Shown here: piece by piece, positions 45,988 to 55,287 of the stretch
Numbering within the stretch: position 1 is the first letter of the stretch
Layout of the letters: the number at the start of each line of letters is the position of its first letter
Source of the DNA: Candidatus Tisiphia endosymbiont of Sialis lutaria
GTDB taxonomy: Bacteria > Pseudomonadota > Alphaproteobacteria > Rickettsiales > Rickettsiaceae
Length of the DNA stretch: 64,000 bases
Assembly: GCF_964026535.1 (NCBI RefSeq)
Contig: NZ_OZ032153.1
Location: 1,178,001 to 1,242,000, forward strand
Direction: 5' to 3'
Notes under the pieces: model-generated
Database searches by the model: none
Seen by the model: the letters and a program-made list of their open reading frames with translations, nothing else
Told to the model about the DNA's origin: nothing
Program-made: the position numbers and the translations under genes

Positions 45988-46085
45988 GCACGTAGTTCGT
46001 CGACCTAAGGTCTCCTCGCAATGACGGTTTTTCAATTATTGTTTTCTTAAACCGATGTCTATGCGTATAGGCGGGAATTTATAAT
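45985..46085 (+). repeat. Repeat fragments between the duplicated genes
   Basis: A scrap of G-type sequence (TTCATTCCCGTGTAGG), a right half of a B element ending CTCCTCGCAATGACGG at about 46025, and its usual neighbour TTATTGTTTTCTTAAAC. A second G scrap (ATAGGCGGGAATTTATAAT) follows. Confidence 0.55.
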
Positions 46086-46105
46086 ATCTCAAGGATTTTT
46101 AAATT

Positions 46106-47437
46106 ATGAAAAATATTTTTTATACAAAATTTTGGCGTAAATATTATCCCATAATTTTATGTTTTGCTTTAATGTTTTTTCATTTTTTATCAGCCTATCC
46201 TGGTGGAATGACGGTTGATAGCTTTTCTCAATATGAACAAAGTATTAGTGGAAATTATTTTTCTCATCATCCACCTTTAATGTCAATGATATGGTCGTTA
46301 CTCAATCATATCTATCAAGGACCACAGATAATGCTATTATGGCATTTAGTATTGTTGTGGGGTGGGGTATTATTGCTTTTTTATGCTGATCGACAAAATA
46401 AATATAGATATCTTTATTTTGTAATACCATTTCTTCCAAATATATTAGCTCAATCCGGTGTAATTTAGAAAGATATAGGGTTTGGCTTAGGTAGTTTTTT
46501 TGTAATAGCTAGTTGTATTTTTTATAGCTATCATCAAAAACGACCATCTTATTTGGCAGCTATTGGATTGTTATTAGTTATTTTTTATATTGTTGGTGTT
46601 AAATTTCAAGCACAATTTATTGCCCCAATTTTAATTTTGTTTGTATTATCAGTTTCTCTTAAAGCTAACTGGTTTATTAGGATAATAGTAACTATTATTC
46701 TTTCTTTAGTAATAATAGAGGGGAATAATTATCTTGCTAAGCATTTTTCCACGGATAGTCATGCAAAACAATTACGCCAACTATTTGACATAGCAGGGGT
46801 GATTGTTGCAATAGATAATGATGATTTACTACCAGATTATGTCAAAGAAGATAAAAATTTATATAGTTTTGAAAAGCTTAAATCCCTCTATACACCGACT
46901 TTAGTTAATGCTTTAGTTTTTGGTGATGATCGAATTTATAATTCAACATCAGACCCTATAAAGCTACAAGAGCTGGAATCTAGTTATGTAAAAGCTGTAA
47001 CCCATTATCCACTAGCTTTTCTTAAACATCGTATAAAGAATTTCATCTTATTAATGAAGAGTGCAGAGTATTATAGTGACGATTTATTTATTGATCCTAA
47101 TGAAGCTAAAAAATATGGCATTTATCTTAAAAAAAATCATGTAAAAGATCTAGTGATAGTCTACTTAAAAGCATTTCCAAGGCTAATAACTAAGAACTTT
47201 ATTAGTTTTATACTAATATTTGTGTATTTAGCAGCTATTTTAACAAATAAACAATCTAATAATCCTGAGAAGGTTATTTTAACTTATATTGTTGCGATAG
47301 GTCTTGTCTTTTCGGTAGTATTACTTTTTGCTACTATGGCATGTGATTACCGTTACTACTATGTCATAAGAGTGTTAACATTATTTAGCCTGCCAATTTA
47401 TCTGAAATTTAGATATTGCAAAACATCGCAAAAATAA
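46106..47437 (+). pseudogene. Paralogue of the 44545 GT-C-like gene, broken by a nonsense mutation
   Basis: The copy is similar along its whole length to the gene just upstream, including the same leader (TCTCAAGGATTTTTAA). A TAG at 46466-46468 replaces the TGG of I-W-K-D in the intact paralogue. The first ORF is therefore only 120 residues. The rest, to T-S-Q-K-stop at 47437, remains open in the same frame. It lacks the A-family insertion. The first 120 residues keep the Y-P-G-G-M-T-V-D-S-F-S-Q-Y and S-H-H-P-P-L-M motifs. Function is probably lost, unless the TAG is read through. Confidence 0.85.
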
Positions 47438-47483
47438 TGAAAACAGCTATTAGTGGAGCATAAAAATCTGTTATATTATAGAT
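47427..47483 (-). repeat. H-family dispersed repeat
   Basis: Reverse-complement copy of 20014-20073, containing GAAAACAGCTATTAGTGGAG. Its beginning overlaps the stop codon of the pseudogene at 47437, and it abuts the F-family element that follows. Confidence 0.7.
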
Positions 47484-47673
47484 ATAGTCAATTAACTTGA
47501 ATTGGCAATGTTATAAATCCGATTAGTATTTAGCCTTAGCGTCATGGCTCAGAGCCACTTTAGTGGTGACGAAGTAATCCAAAAAACGATTAAAATGGAT
47601 TGCTTCGTCGGCTTACGCCTTCTCGCAATGACAGCGGTGCTTATTCGGCACTAATTCAGGTTAATTGACTATA
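47484..47673 (+). repeat. F-family palindromic element with a B element inside
   Basis: Left end TATAGTCAATTAACTTGAATT, right end AATTCAGGTTAATTGACTATA. Between them is a B hairpin at about 47541-47631 followed by TGCTTATTCGGCACTAATTC. The outer 10 bp match those of A elements. Confidence 0.8.
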
Positions 47674-47710
47674 TAACTAGATTTTACACTTTTTAATAAG
47701 GTTACCCTAC

Positions 47711-49504
47711 ATGTCAATAGCACTAGAATCTAAATGTTCAGTAAATGGCAAAATTTGGCAGCAGCGATTAGTCAACGAGGATGCTGTTCTAGAGCTTTGT
47801 CGTTCTGTAGGAATTAGTGATTTTCTAGCTAGGGTTCTATCTCCTCGCCTGGAGAACTTAGCACAAGCGGCTGACTTTTTATCACCTAGGATTAAGAATT
47901 TACTGCCCAATCCTTTTCATTTACTTGATATGCAAAAGGCAGTAGATAGAGCTATAGAAGCCATTATAAATAAACAAAAAATCTGCATATTTGCTGATTA
48001 TGATGTTGATGGGGCTACTTCTTCATCATTGCTTAAGAATCTATTTAGAGATTTGGGGCAAAATGTTGATATTTATGTTCCAGACCGAATTGCTGAAGGA
48101 TATGGACCAACCCCAGCTGCTATGCAAAAAATTAAGGATAATGGAACTAAGCTGCTTATTACTGTAGATTGCGGAGCAATGGCACATGAGGCTCTGAAAC
48201 ATGCAGCACTAGTAGGGCTTGATGTGATAGTGATCGATCATCACATTAGTAGTGATATATTACCTGAGGCTGTTGCCGTTGTTAATCCGAATCGTATTGA
48301 TGAAACCAGCGATTATAAGTATCTGGCTGCTGTAGGAGTATCATTTTTATTTGCTACTGCCTTATTATCTGATTTAAAAAAACAAAATTTCTTTGCCAAT
48401 CACCATGACATTAGTGGTAGGGATGATATTACTATACCTAACTTAATGCAGTATTTAGATTTAGTTGCCCTTGGTACGGTATGCGATGTAATGAAGCTTG
48501 TTCACTTAAATCGTGCTTTTGTTACTCAAGGATTAAAAATCCTTCAGCAAAGAAAAAATTTAGGTATGACAACCCTATGTGATATTGCTGGCTTAAATGA
48601 AAAACCAAACTGTTATCATTTGGGATTTGTCTTGGGACCTAGGATTAATGCTGGTGGAAGAGTTGGTAAATCATCATTAGGGGCTAATCTTTTATCTACC
48701 GAATGTCCAATAGAAGCAAATAGATTAGCACAGGAGTTGGAGAAACATAATAATGAGCGGAAAGTAATAGAACTGATAATGATAGAGGAAGCTACTCAAA
48801 TAGCTTTAACTCAGGAAAATGATAGCTCATTATTTATAATTGGTAAAGGATGGCATCCGGGTGTGATTGGTATTGTCGCTGGAAGATTAAAGGAAAAATT
48901 TAATAAACCGGTGTCAGTTATAGCTTTAAATGATGGAATAGGTAAGGCTTCTTGCCGTTCTATCAAAAATGTTGATTTTGGTAGTAAAATTATCAACGCC
49001 AAGACTAAAGAGTTAATTGTAGTTGGCGGGGGGCATTCAATGGCTGCTGGATTTACAGTATTAGAAGAAAAATTACTAGAGTTGCAAGAATTCTTAAATC
49101 ACGCCTTTAAGAGTGATATGAATAATCAGAATGATCTTATAGGCGAAGAATATGATGCTGAGCTCACTACTAGTAGTGTAAATTTGCTATTAATGGATGA
49201 GCTAAGTAAACTTGAGCCATTTGGTCAGGGAAATCCTGAACCAATATTTAAATTCTCTAACCTTTTTGTTTTGAAAGCTGACATAGTTGGTGGTAAACAT
49301 ATAAAATGTTTGCTAGCCCCTTCTAAGGAAGCTTTTGGCTCTAAAGCCCTTGCTGCTATTGCTTTTAATGCCGTGTCTAGTCCAATAGAGAATATATTGC
49401 TTAATGTTAAGTCTTATAATATTTCCGTGATTGGGTCATTAAAAGTCAATAGCTGGCAAGAACGTCATACTATACAATTACAAATAAAGGACTTGATAAT
49501 ATGA
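47711..49504 (+). CDS. recJ: Single-stranded-DNA-specific exonuclease RecJ
   Basis: The 597-residue protein has the DHH phosphoesterase motifs: F-A-D-Y-D-V-D-G-A-T (motif I, about residue 97), T-V-D-C-G-A (II), V-I-D-H-H (the DHH motif, about residue 176), D-L-V-A-L-G-T-V-C-D (IV). The DHHA1 domain has G-P-R-I-N-A-G-G-R and G-G-G-H-S-M-A-A-G-F, and a C-terminal OB-like region follows. It digests 5' single strands during recombination and repair. Start ATG at 47711. Length is typical. Confidence 0.95.
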   Translation: MSIALESKCSVNGKIWQQRLVNEDAVLELCRSVGISDFLARVLSPRLENLAQAADFLSPRIKNLLPNPFHLLDMQKAVDRAIEAIINKQKICIFADYDVDGATSSSLLKNLFRDLGQNVDIYVPDRIAEGYGPTPAAMQKIKDNGTKLLITVDCGAMAHEALKHAALVGLDVIVIDHHISSDILPEAVAVVNPNRIDETSDYKYLAAVGVSFLFATALLSDLKKQNFFANHHDISGRDDITIPNLMQYLDLVALGTVCDVMKLVHLNRAFVTQGLKILQQRKNLGMTTLCDIAGLNEKPNCYHLGFVLGPRINAGGRVGKSSLGANLLSTECPIEANRLAQELEKHNNERKVIELIMIEEATQIALTQENDSSLFIIGKGWHPGVIGIVAGRLKEKFNKPVSVIALNDGIGKASCRSIKNVDFGSKIINAKTKELIVVGGGHSMAAGFTVLEEKLLELQEFLNHAFKSDMNNQNDLIGEEYDAELTTSSVNLLLMDELSKLEPFGQGNPEPIFKFSNLFVLKADIVGGKHIKCLLAPSKEAFGSKALAAIAFNAVSSPIENILLNVKSYNISVIGSLKVNSWQERHTIQLQIKDLII

Positions 49505-49546
49505 TTTTTTCTACTAATATGAGTTTGTACATCTCCTATCTTGAAA

Positions 49547-49648
49547 GTCATTGCGAGGAGCCACTTTGGTGGCGACGAAGCAATCCAAAATGATGAAAAA
49601 ACATAAGAATGGATTGCTTCGTCGACCTTATGGTCTCCTCGCAATGAC
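49547..49648 (+). repeat. B-family palindromic element
   Basis: GTCATTGCGAGGAGCCACTT on the left and TATGGTCTCCTCGCAATGAC on the right, with GACGAAGCAATCC / GGATTGCTTCGTC inside. Between recJ and the methyltransferase gene. Confidence 0.8.
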
Positions 49649-49691
49649 GTTTAGATAAGGAGCATAATTAACCATTATATATAAGTTTTCT

Positions 49692-51039
49692 ATGGCAACT
49701 AAGCAACTAAAAACACGGACTAATTCTTCTATCGAAGCAACAAGCGATCTTGCTGTAGTTCAAGAACATTATCAAGATTACCCCTATCCTTATAGAGATC
49801 CTGAGGATGAAACAAAAAGATTACTGGCTATTACTGGTGAATTTTTGGGGGAATTAAATCATTATTTATATCGAGGTAAAAAAGATTTTAACTCAGGTTT
49901 TCGAGTATTAATTGCTGGCGGTGGTACTGGTGATTCTGCTATATACATGGCAGAGCAGCTAAAAAATAAAAATGCTGAAGTGGTATATTTAGATTTTAGT
50001 AAGCCAAGTATGGAGGTCGCACAAAAACGTGCCGAGAAACGTGGTCTTACCAATATTAAATGGGTATATGATTCTATCTTAAATATCCCAAAGCTTAATT
50101 TAGGCAAGTTTGATTATATTAATTGCTCAGGAGTATTACACCATTTAAAAAGCCCTCCCGATGGTTTAAAAATTTTACAGGAATCTTTAACTGCCAACGG
50201 AGCAGTTGGAGTAATGGTCTATGCTAAATATGGTCGTACTGGACTATATCAAGTACAAGATATTATGAAAATGGTAAATCAGGGTGTTAACAATAGGGTA
50301 GAGGAAATAATGAATGCCAAAGCTGTTATGGCTGGCTTCCCTGCAACTAATTGGTATATACGTGGGCAAGAACTATTAAGAGACCATGTTTTTTTTTGGC
50401 GATATAGGATTATATGATATGTTCTTGCATAAACAAGATAGGGCTTATTCCATTCCCGAGTTATACGAATTTATCCATAATGCAGGTTTGAATTTTGTTG
50501 AATTTTCTGATGTTAGCGAAAAATTAGCTCTAAGAATTGAGAATTATATTAGTGATTTCTCTCTTTTGCAAAAAATTAAGAGGATGGATATAATAACTCA
50601 GCAAGCAATTTGTGAATTAATGGTTGGCAATATCATTAAACATAGTTTTTTTGCTTCTAATGCAAAAGATACCATTGCTACTCTTGATGATTTGGATAAT
50701 GTACCATATTTTTATGGTATTGCGGGTATTGCTAAACAAATTTATGATCACATGGAAGCTAGTGCTTTGATAGCTGGCAACGTCATTAATTTTACGTTAA
50801 ATAATTCATTGTTAAAAGATGTCAAGATTACTATACCAGTTTCTAAATATACTAAATATGTTTTTAAACAAATGATAGATGGTGGTAAAAGTTTGCAGGA
50901 GATGTTTGATTTAATTAGAGAAGAATTGCAACAAGAAATTACTAACGAAGCATTATTGTTTGAAGTAAAGACTATATTTGATCCATTTTTTACTACAGGG
51001 ATTATGTTGCTTCATGACAAATCAGTAAAACTTTCTTAA
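49692..51039 (+). pseudogene. SAM-dependent methyltransferase, frameshifted in a T9 tract
   Basis: The first ORF (49692-50417) has a class I methyltransferase fold with motif I V-L-I-A-G-G-G-T-G-D-S near residue 74, V-V-Y-L-D-F-S and Y-I-N-C-S-G-V-L-H-H. It ends shortly after R-D-H-V-F-F. The next frame, open to 51039, continues F-G-D-I-G-L-Y-D-M-F-L-H with a helical C-terminal domain of about 210 residues. The switch lies in nine T residues at 50389-50397; eight would restore one ORF of about 448 codons. It is decayed or relies on polymerase slippage. Such two-domain methyltransferases with Q-E-H-Y-Q-D-Y-P-Y-P-Y are conserved in Rickettsiaceae; substrate unknown. Confidence 0.75.
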
Positions 51040-51041
51040 AG

Positions 51042-51325
51042 TATAGTCAATTAACTTGAATTAGTGCCGAATAAGCACCCATCGTGCTGTATATTAGCAA
51101 GAAGGCGTAAGCTTCTGAAGCAATCTAGTAATGGATTGCTTCAACCATTACATGGTCTCGCAATGACATGTATGCATCTCAAGCGTCATTGCGAGAAGGC
51201 GTAAGCCTTCGAAGCAATCTATTTCTAATCGCTTTTTCTTGGATTGCCGCGTCGCCGCTTTTAGCGGCTCCTCGCAATGACTTTTGGGGTGCATATTCGG
51301 CACTAATTCAGGTTAATTGACTATA
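51042..51325 (+). repeat. F-family element containing two B elements
   Basis: Left end TATAGTCAATTAACTTGAATT followed by AGTGCCGAATAAGCACC. Right end ATTCGGCACTAATTCAGG then TTAATTGACTATA. Inside are B hairpins at about 51098-51168 and 51186-51281. The right terminus supplies the TAG stop codon of lolD. Confidence 0.8.
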
Positions 51326-51986
51326 ACAATTCACCATATTTTAATTGATATACTCTATGCATTTTACTTGCCATTTCATGATTATGAGTTACCACAATAA
51401 TAGAAGTATTCTTTTGATTAACAGTTTTGAGTAATAAGTTAAAAACCTCATTAGCTGTATTAGGATCTAGATTACCGGTAGGTTCATCAGCTAAAATAAT
51501 TTGAGGATTATTAATTAAACTACGGGCAATAGCTACTCTTTGTTGTTCGCCACCAGATAACTCACCCGGCATGTTATGTATTTTATTAGCCAGCCCTAAC
51601 TCTACTAGCAACTCTTCTGCTTCCCTGAAAGCGGATTTACGATTATTACCAGCAATCAATTTCGGCATTGCTACATTCTCTAAGGCAGTAAAATCTTTGA
51701 GTAAATGATGTCGTTGATAGATAAAACCTATATTATGCAATCTTATTATATGAGCATAATTCTGGGAATAATTTATGGAATTTATTTCTACCACACCACT
51801 ATTCGGGGTATCAAGTAAACCAGCTATATGGAGTAAAGTTGACTTACCACTACCAGAAGAACCTATTATGGCAACTAATTCTCCTTGCATTACAGTTAAG
51901 TTAACATTACTTAATACTTCAACAATAGATTTTCCCTGCTGATATTTTTTAGAAATATTTTTTAATGTTAATACAGCTTTATTCAT
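51321..51986 (-). CDS. lolD: Lipoprotein-releasing ABC transporter ATPase LolD
   Basis: This ATPase of about 221 residues has Walker A G-S-S-G-S-G-K-S-T, the ABC signature L-S-G-G-E-Q-Q-R-V-A-I-A-R, Walker B I-I-L-A-D-E-P-T-G-N-L-D and the switch His in V-V-T-H-N. It powers release of lipoproteins from the inner membrane to LolA. I place the start at the ATG 51986, which overlaps the lolC stop by 8 bp; an ATG at 51998 would add four residues. The stop codon is taken from the adjoining F-family element, so the last residues (Y-G-E-L-L) may differ from relatives. Confidence 0.92.
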   Translation of the reverse strand: MNKAVLTLKNISKKYQQGKSIVEVLSNVNLTVMQGELVAIIGSSGSGKSTLLHIAGLLDTPNSGVVEINSINYSQNYAHIIRLHNIGFIYQRHHLLKDFTALENVAMPKLIAGNNRKSAFREAEELLVELGLANKIHNMPGELSGGEQQRVAIARSLINNPQIILADEPTGNLDPNTANEVFNLLLKTVNQKNTSIIVVTHNHEMASKMHRVYQLKYGELL

Positions 51987-53226
51987 AACGAAGGGCATCC
52001 ACAGGATTCAATTTAGCAGCTTTATATGCCGGATAAATTGTTGCACAAAAACATAAAACTATAGAAATACTTGCCACTAATGTTATATCTTCCATTTTTA
52101 CCTTCGATGGTAGACTATATAAATAATAAATTGCTGCTTCAAAAATTTTAGTACCAGTTATTTTTTCCAAAATATCTTTAATAGACTGAATATTATAAGC
52201 AAAGCTTGTACCCAATATTATACCTAAAACAGTACCTGGTACACCGATAAACATGCCGTTACAAATAAAAATAAGCATAATCTGTCTAGTACTTGCACCA
52301 ATAGTACGCAGTACTGCAATATCCGAAGTTTTGTCTTTAACCAACATAAACAAACTAGAAACGATGTTAAAGGCTGCTACCATAATAATTAAGGAAAGAA
52401 TAGTAAACATTGCTACTCTTTCAACAGCTAAAGCATTTAGAAACTGTAGATGCGATTTTTGCCAACTTATCACTCGTAATTTTGAGCCTAAAATATTTTG
52501 TATCTCCCAAGCATAAATTCCCGCGTTACTCGGTTCTATTGTTATTACCTCGATTAGATTAATAACTTCACCAAAAGACAAGAAATTTTGTGCAGCAATA
52601 AGTGGCATTAAAATAGTTGCCGCATCATAATCATATGCACCGCTAGTGAAAGTAGCCACAACCATGAACTCTTTAGATCTAGGCATACTACCAAAGGCAG
52701 TAGAAATTGAATTAGGAGAAATTAATTTTATTTTGTCTCCTGCTTGAATTCCTAGGTTATAAGCAAGTTCATTACCAATTGCCACCACATCTTTACCAGA
52801 AAAATCAGCAAAATCTCCGGTATTAACATTTTGTAAAATCTGATTTTTATATTTTAGTTCACTTAAATCTATACCTTTAATTACCGCACCACTATTTGCT
52901 CTGTTACCTAGGGCTAGAGCTTGACCCACAACGCTTGGAGAAATATGTTTTATATAATTTTTACTAAGTAACTTTTTGTTAATTTCATCATAATTTGCTA
53001 TAAAACGTGATAATGGGGTTATGCTAATGTCACCATTAAGCCCAATAATGTTTTTAGTTAATTCATAATGAAAACCGTTCATAACGGACATTACCACGAT
53101 CAATGCGGCAACGCCAATGGTTACACCGATCAAAGAAAAACCAGAAATAATAGAAACAAATTTCTCATTCTTCTTGGCTCTAAAATATCGGGCTGCTACT
53201 TTTAGAATAAAATTATTTTTTATCAT
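51979..53226 (-). CDS. lolC: Lipoprotein-releasing ABC transporter permease LolC/LolE
   Basis: The 415-residue inner-membrane protein has one N-terminal helix with the conserved S-G-F-S-L-I-G-V-T-I-G-V-A-A-L-I-V-V-M-S-V-M-N-G-F. A large periplasmic MacB-like domain follows, then three C-terminal helices (FtsX domain) with D-K-T-S-D-I-A-V-L-R-T-I-G-A-S. The end L-N-P-V-D-A-L-R-Y-E is the family signature. One permease gene is present, so a homodimeric LolF-like transporter with LolD is likely, as in many alphaproteobacteria. The start lies 2 bp after the MFS stop, giving an MFS-lolC-lolD operon. Confidence 0.93.
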   Translation of the reverse strand: MIKNNFILKVAARYFRAKKNEKFVSIISGFSLIGVTIGVAALIVVMSVMNGFHYELTKNIIGLNGDISITPLSRFIANYDEINKKLLSKNYIKHISPSVVGQALALGNRANSGAVIKGIDLSELKYKNQILQNVNTGDFADFSGKDVVAIGNELAYNLGIQAGDKIKLISPNSISTAFGSMPRSKEFMVVATFTSGAYDYDAATILMPLIAAQNFLSFGEVINLIEVITIEPSNAGIYAWEIQNILGSKLRVISWQKSHLQFLNALAVERVAMFTILSLIIMVAAFNIVSSLFMLVKDKTSDIAVLRTIGASTRQIMLIFICNGMFIGVPGTVLGIILGTSFAYNIQSIKDILEKITGTKIFEAAIYYLYSLPSKVKMEDITLVASISIVLCFCATIYPAYKAAKLNPVDALRYE

Positions 53227-53228
53227 TA

Positions 53229-54401
53229 TTATAATTCAGATTCATTAAAAATCTTATCTTCTTGCAATAGTTTATAACAGAAAATCAATGCTATGACTAT
53301 AGTGATACACATAACAATTGCTAATGACGTAAAATTACCCTGATAAAAATAGCTAGCCAATTGCAAACATATTGCTGTAATAATCAATCTTCCTGAGGTA
53401 AATATAGCACTAAACCTGGCTTTAGCATTTGGTATGCTATCTAATGCAAGAGGTAATAATATATTACAAGGAAATATGCTACCAATTGCCACTAATTGTA
53501 CTACTATTGTTATTGTTAATGGATCATTAGTTTTAAGTATAATCAAAATTATAGCAGCAATTATAAAAGCTACCAGTGCTGCAATACTAAAGAAAAAACA
53601 TTTTTTCTGTCCAAACTTGTTTAATAAATAGCCATTGCTAAAACTAAAAGCTGAAAATATTGCTGCCAATGCTCCTTGATATAGACCAAATTGTTGAATA
53701 GGTACCCCTAAATCTCGCATATACAAGATAGGAGAAATAGCAATAAACACCCAATAAGCTTGAAATAAAAAAATCAGAGTTATTAGATAATAGATAGCTT
53801 TTTGGGACTTAAAGACTACGCTATATTCTCTTAGGGATATTTTTACATTATCATTTGCCTGCCCTTTGGGAATAAATAATATGCCGATTATCAAACACAA
53901 GACTCCCAATATTAACAGTATAGCAAAATTCCCTCGCCAACTAAGCAAAAAATTTACATAACTTCCTACTACCGGGGCAAAAGCCATAGCTAAGCTAATA
54001 GTACCATTTAAAGTACCCACCATTCGTTGTTGTTGTTCGACCGAATATATATCAGCAAGTACTAGATAGCAAAGCACTGCTACTCCAGATATACCAGCCC
54101 CTTGCAGGAATCTACCAAATAATATCATATAATAATCGATGGCAAACAGACAAAATACACTGCCAATCACAAATATTACAAGACCTATAAGAATAATTAC
54201 TCTTCTACCAAACCTATCTCCTAAATTTCCAACAATTAGAGCTGTGAAACAATGGGCTATAAGATTTATTCCTAGTAAAAATTCGACCTTAAAAGTAGAA
54301 ATATTAAAGGTATCTTGTAAATCTGGAAAACTAGGGACAAATAAATCTACCTCAGCCCCAGCCAAAATTTCCATAATTATAATAGCAATAAACAAATTCA
54401 T
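53229..54401 (-). CDS. Bcr/CflA-family MFS drug-efflux-type transporter
   Basis: The 390-residue protein has twelve membrane helices. Bcr/CflA marks are D-L-F-V-P-S-F-P-D-L at helix 1, the MFS loop motif G-N-L-G-D-R-F-G-R-R between helices 2 and 3, G-R-F-L-Q-G-A-G in helix 4, and A-P-V-V-G-S-Y in helix 5 (motif C of drug/H+ antiporters). Family members export drugs, peptides or sugars by proton antiport. The natural substrate here is unknown. It is the first gene of the unit with lolC and lolD. Confidence 0.85.
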   Translation of the reverse strand: MNLFIAIIIMEILAGAEVDLFVPSFPDLQDTFNISTFKVEFLLGINLIAHCFTALIVGNLGDRFGRRVIILIGLVIFVIGSVFCLFAIDYYMILFGRFLQGAGISGVAVLCYLVLADIYSVEQQQRMVGTLNGTISLAMAFAPVVGSYVNFLLSWRGNFAILLILGVLCLIIGILFIPKGQANDNVKISLREYSVVFKSQKAIYYLITLIFLFQAYWVFIAISPILYMRDLGVPIQQFGLYQGALAAIFSAFSFSNGYLLNKFGQKKCFFFSIAALVAFIIAAIILIILKTNDPLTITIVVQLVAIGSIFPCNILLPLALDSIPNAKARFSAIFTSGRLIITAICLQLASYFYQGNFTSLAIVMCITIVIALIFCYKLLQEDKIFNESEL

Positions 54402-54595
54402 AAAACCACACTTTTGAATTTAAAAATGAATATATATTATATTTGAAACATGTCTAATATTTTTCAACTTATTTTGCAGGTCTGTTTCCACAGAAATAAC
54501 AAGAATTCAGCTATAACTAAAGAATGAAACGGGAGAATGACAAGAAGACGAAATGTCCAGAAATGATACCACTTTTTACAGTGTCGAAAGAAAGA

Positions 54596-54623
54596 GCTGG
54601 TATAGAAAATATCCTATACCAGC
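54596..54623 (-). terminator. Probable terminator of the small secreted-protein gene
   Basis: A perfect hairpin with GCTGGTATAG and CTATACCAGC arms and an 8-base loop lies 16 bp after the stop codon at 54640. On the minus strand it is followed by TCTTTCTTTC. Confidence 0.6.
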
Positions 54624-54639
54624 CTGTAGAATAAAGAAA

Positions 54640-54819
54640 TTATTTCTTTTCTTCTTTCTTGTCGTCTTTTTTCTTCGTATTTGTTGTATCTTGGTTATCC
54701 GCATTTTCTTCTTGTTGCTGATCCGTAGCAGTTGAATCTTTTTTATCAGAAGACGAACCCGCAGCAAAAGCAGAAATAGAGAAAGCCAAAGTTAGAATAA
54801 TAGTTAGTAAATTTTTCAT
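54640..54819 (-). CDS. Small secreted Lys/Glu/Asp-rich protein
   Basis: The 59-residue protein from the ATG at 54819 has GAGG six bases before the start; a longer in-frame reading up to 54873 lacks such a site. It has a textbook signal peptide (M-K-N-L-L-T-I-I-L-T-L-A-F-S-I-S-A-F-A, cleavage before A-G-S). Only about 40 highly charged residues remain (S-S-S-D-K-K-D-S, ending K-K-D-D-K-K-E-E-K-K). I recognise no family. It has its own hairpin terminator, which supports it as a real gene. The mature peptide would be disordered in the periplasm or secreted. Confidence 0.65.
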   Translation of the reverse strand: MKNLLTIILTLAFSISAFAAGSSSDKKDSTATDQQQEENADNQDTTNTKKKDDKKEEKK

Positions 54820-54979
54820 AGTAAACCTCATTTTTTGTACTGGTGATTCTAGCTTAAAATGTATAATATTCAAGTCAAATAATAGATAAAATTGTTTTCT
54901 TACATAAAAATAAATTATTAATATGATAACTATGTGTCATTTTAGTTAATCTATACTTAATTTATATGAGTTTTACTGG

Positions 54980-55223
54980 TATAGTTAATTGATGAGAAAT
55001 TGGGGACGTTGTTGCTCATAAGCGTTAGTTTAAGAAAACAATAACTGAAAAACCGTCGTTGCGAGGAGACCTTAGGTCGACGAAGCAATTCAGAAAAGTG
55101 ATTAGAAAGGATTGCCACGCCACCTACGGTGGCTCGCTAATAGACGACTTTTCTACTTTATTTTCTTAAACTAATGCCTATACGGCATCGCTCCTAGCCC
55201 CAAATTCTCCTGAATTGACTATA
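54980..55223 (-). repeat. A-family element (reverse orientation) interrupted by a B element
   Basis: The outer parts are an A element: TATAGTTAATTGATGAG at the left; GCCTATACGGCATCGC then TCTCCTGAATTGACTATA at the right. In the middle, from about 55019 to 55172, is an extended B element with arms TTTAAGAAAACAATAACTG / ATTTTCTTAAACTAATG around the GTTGCGAGGAGACC hairpin. It fills most of the gap before ruvC. Confidence 0.8.
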
Positions 55224-55287
55224 TCAACTCAAATAATTTGAAGAATTAAATAATTTTTTATAAAAATCTATTAGTGGGAGAGTAATT

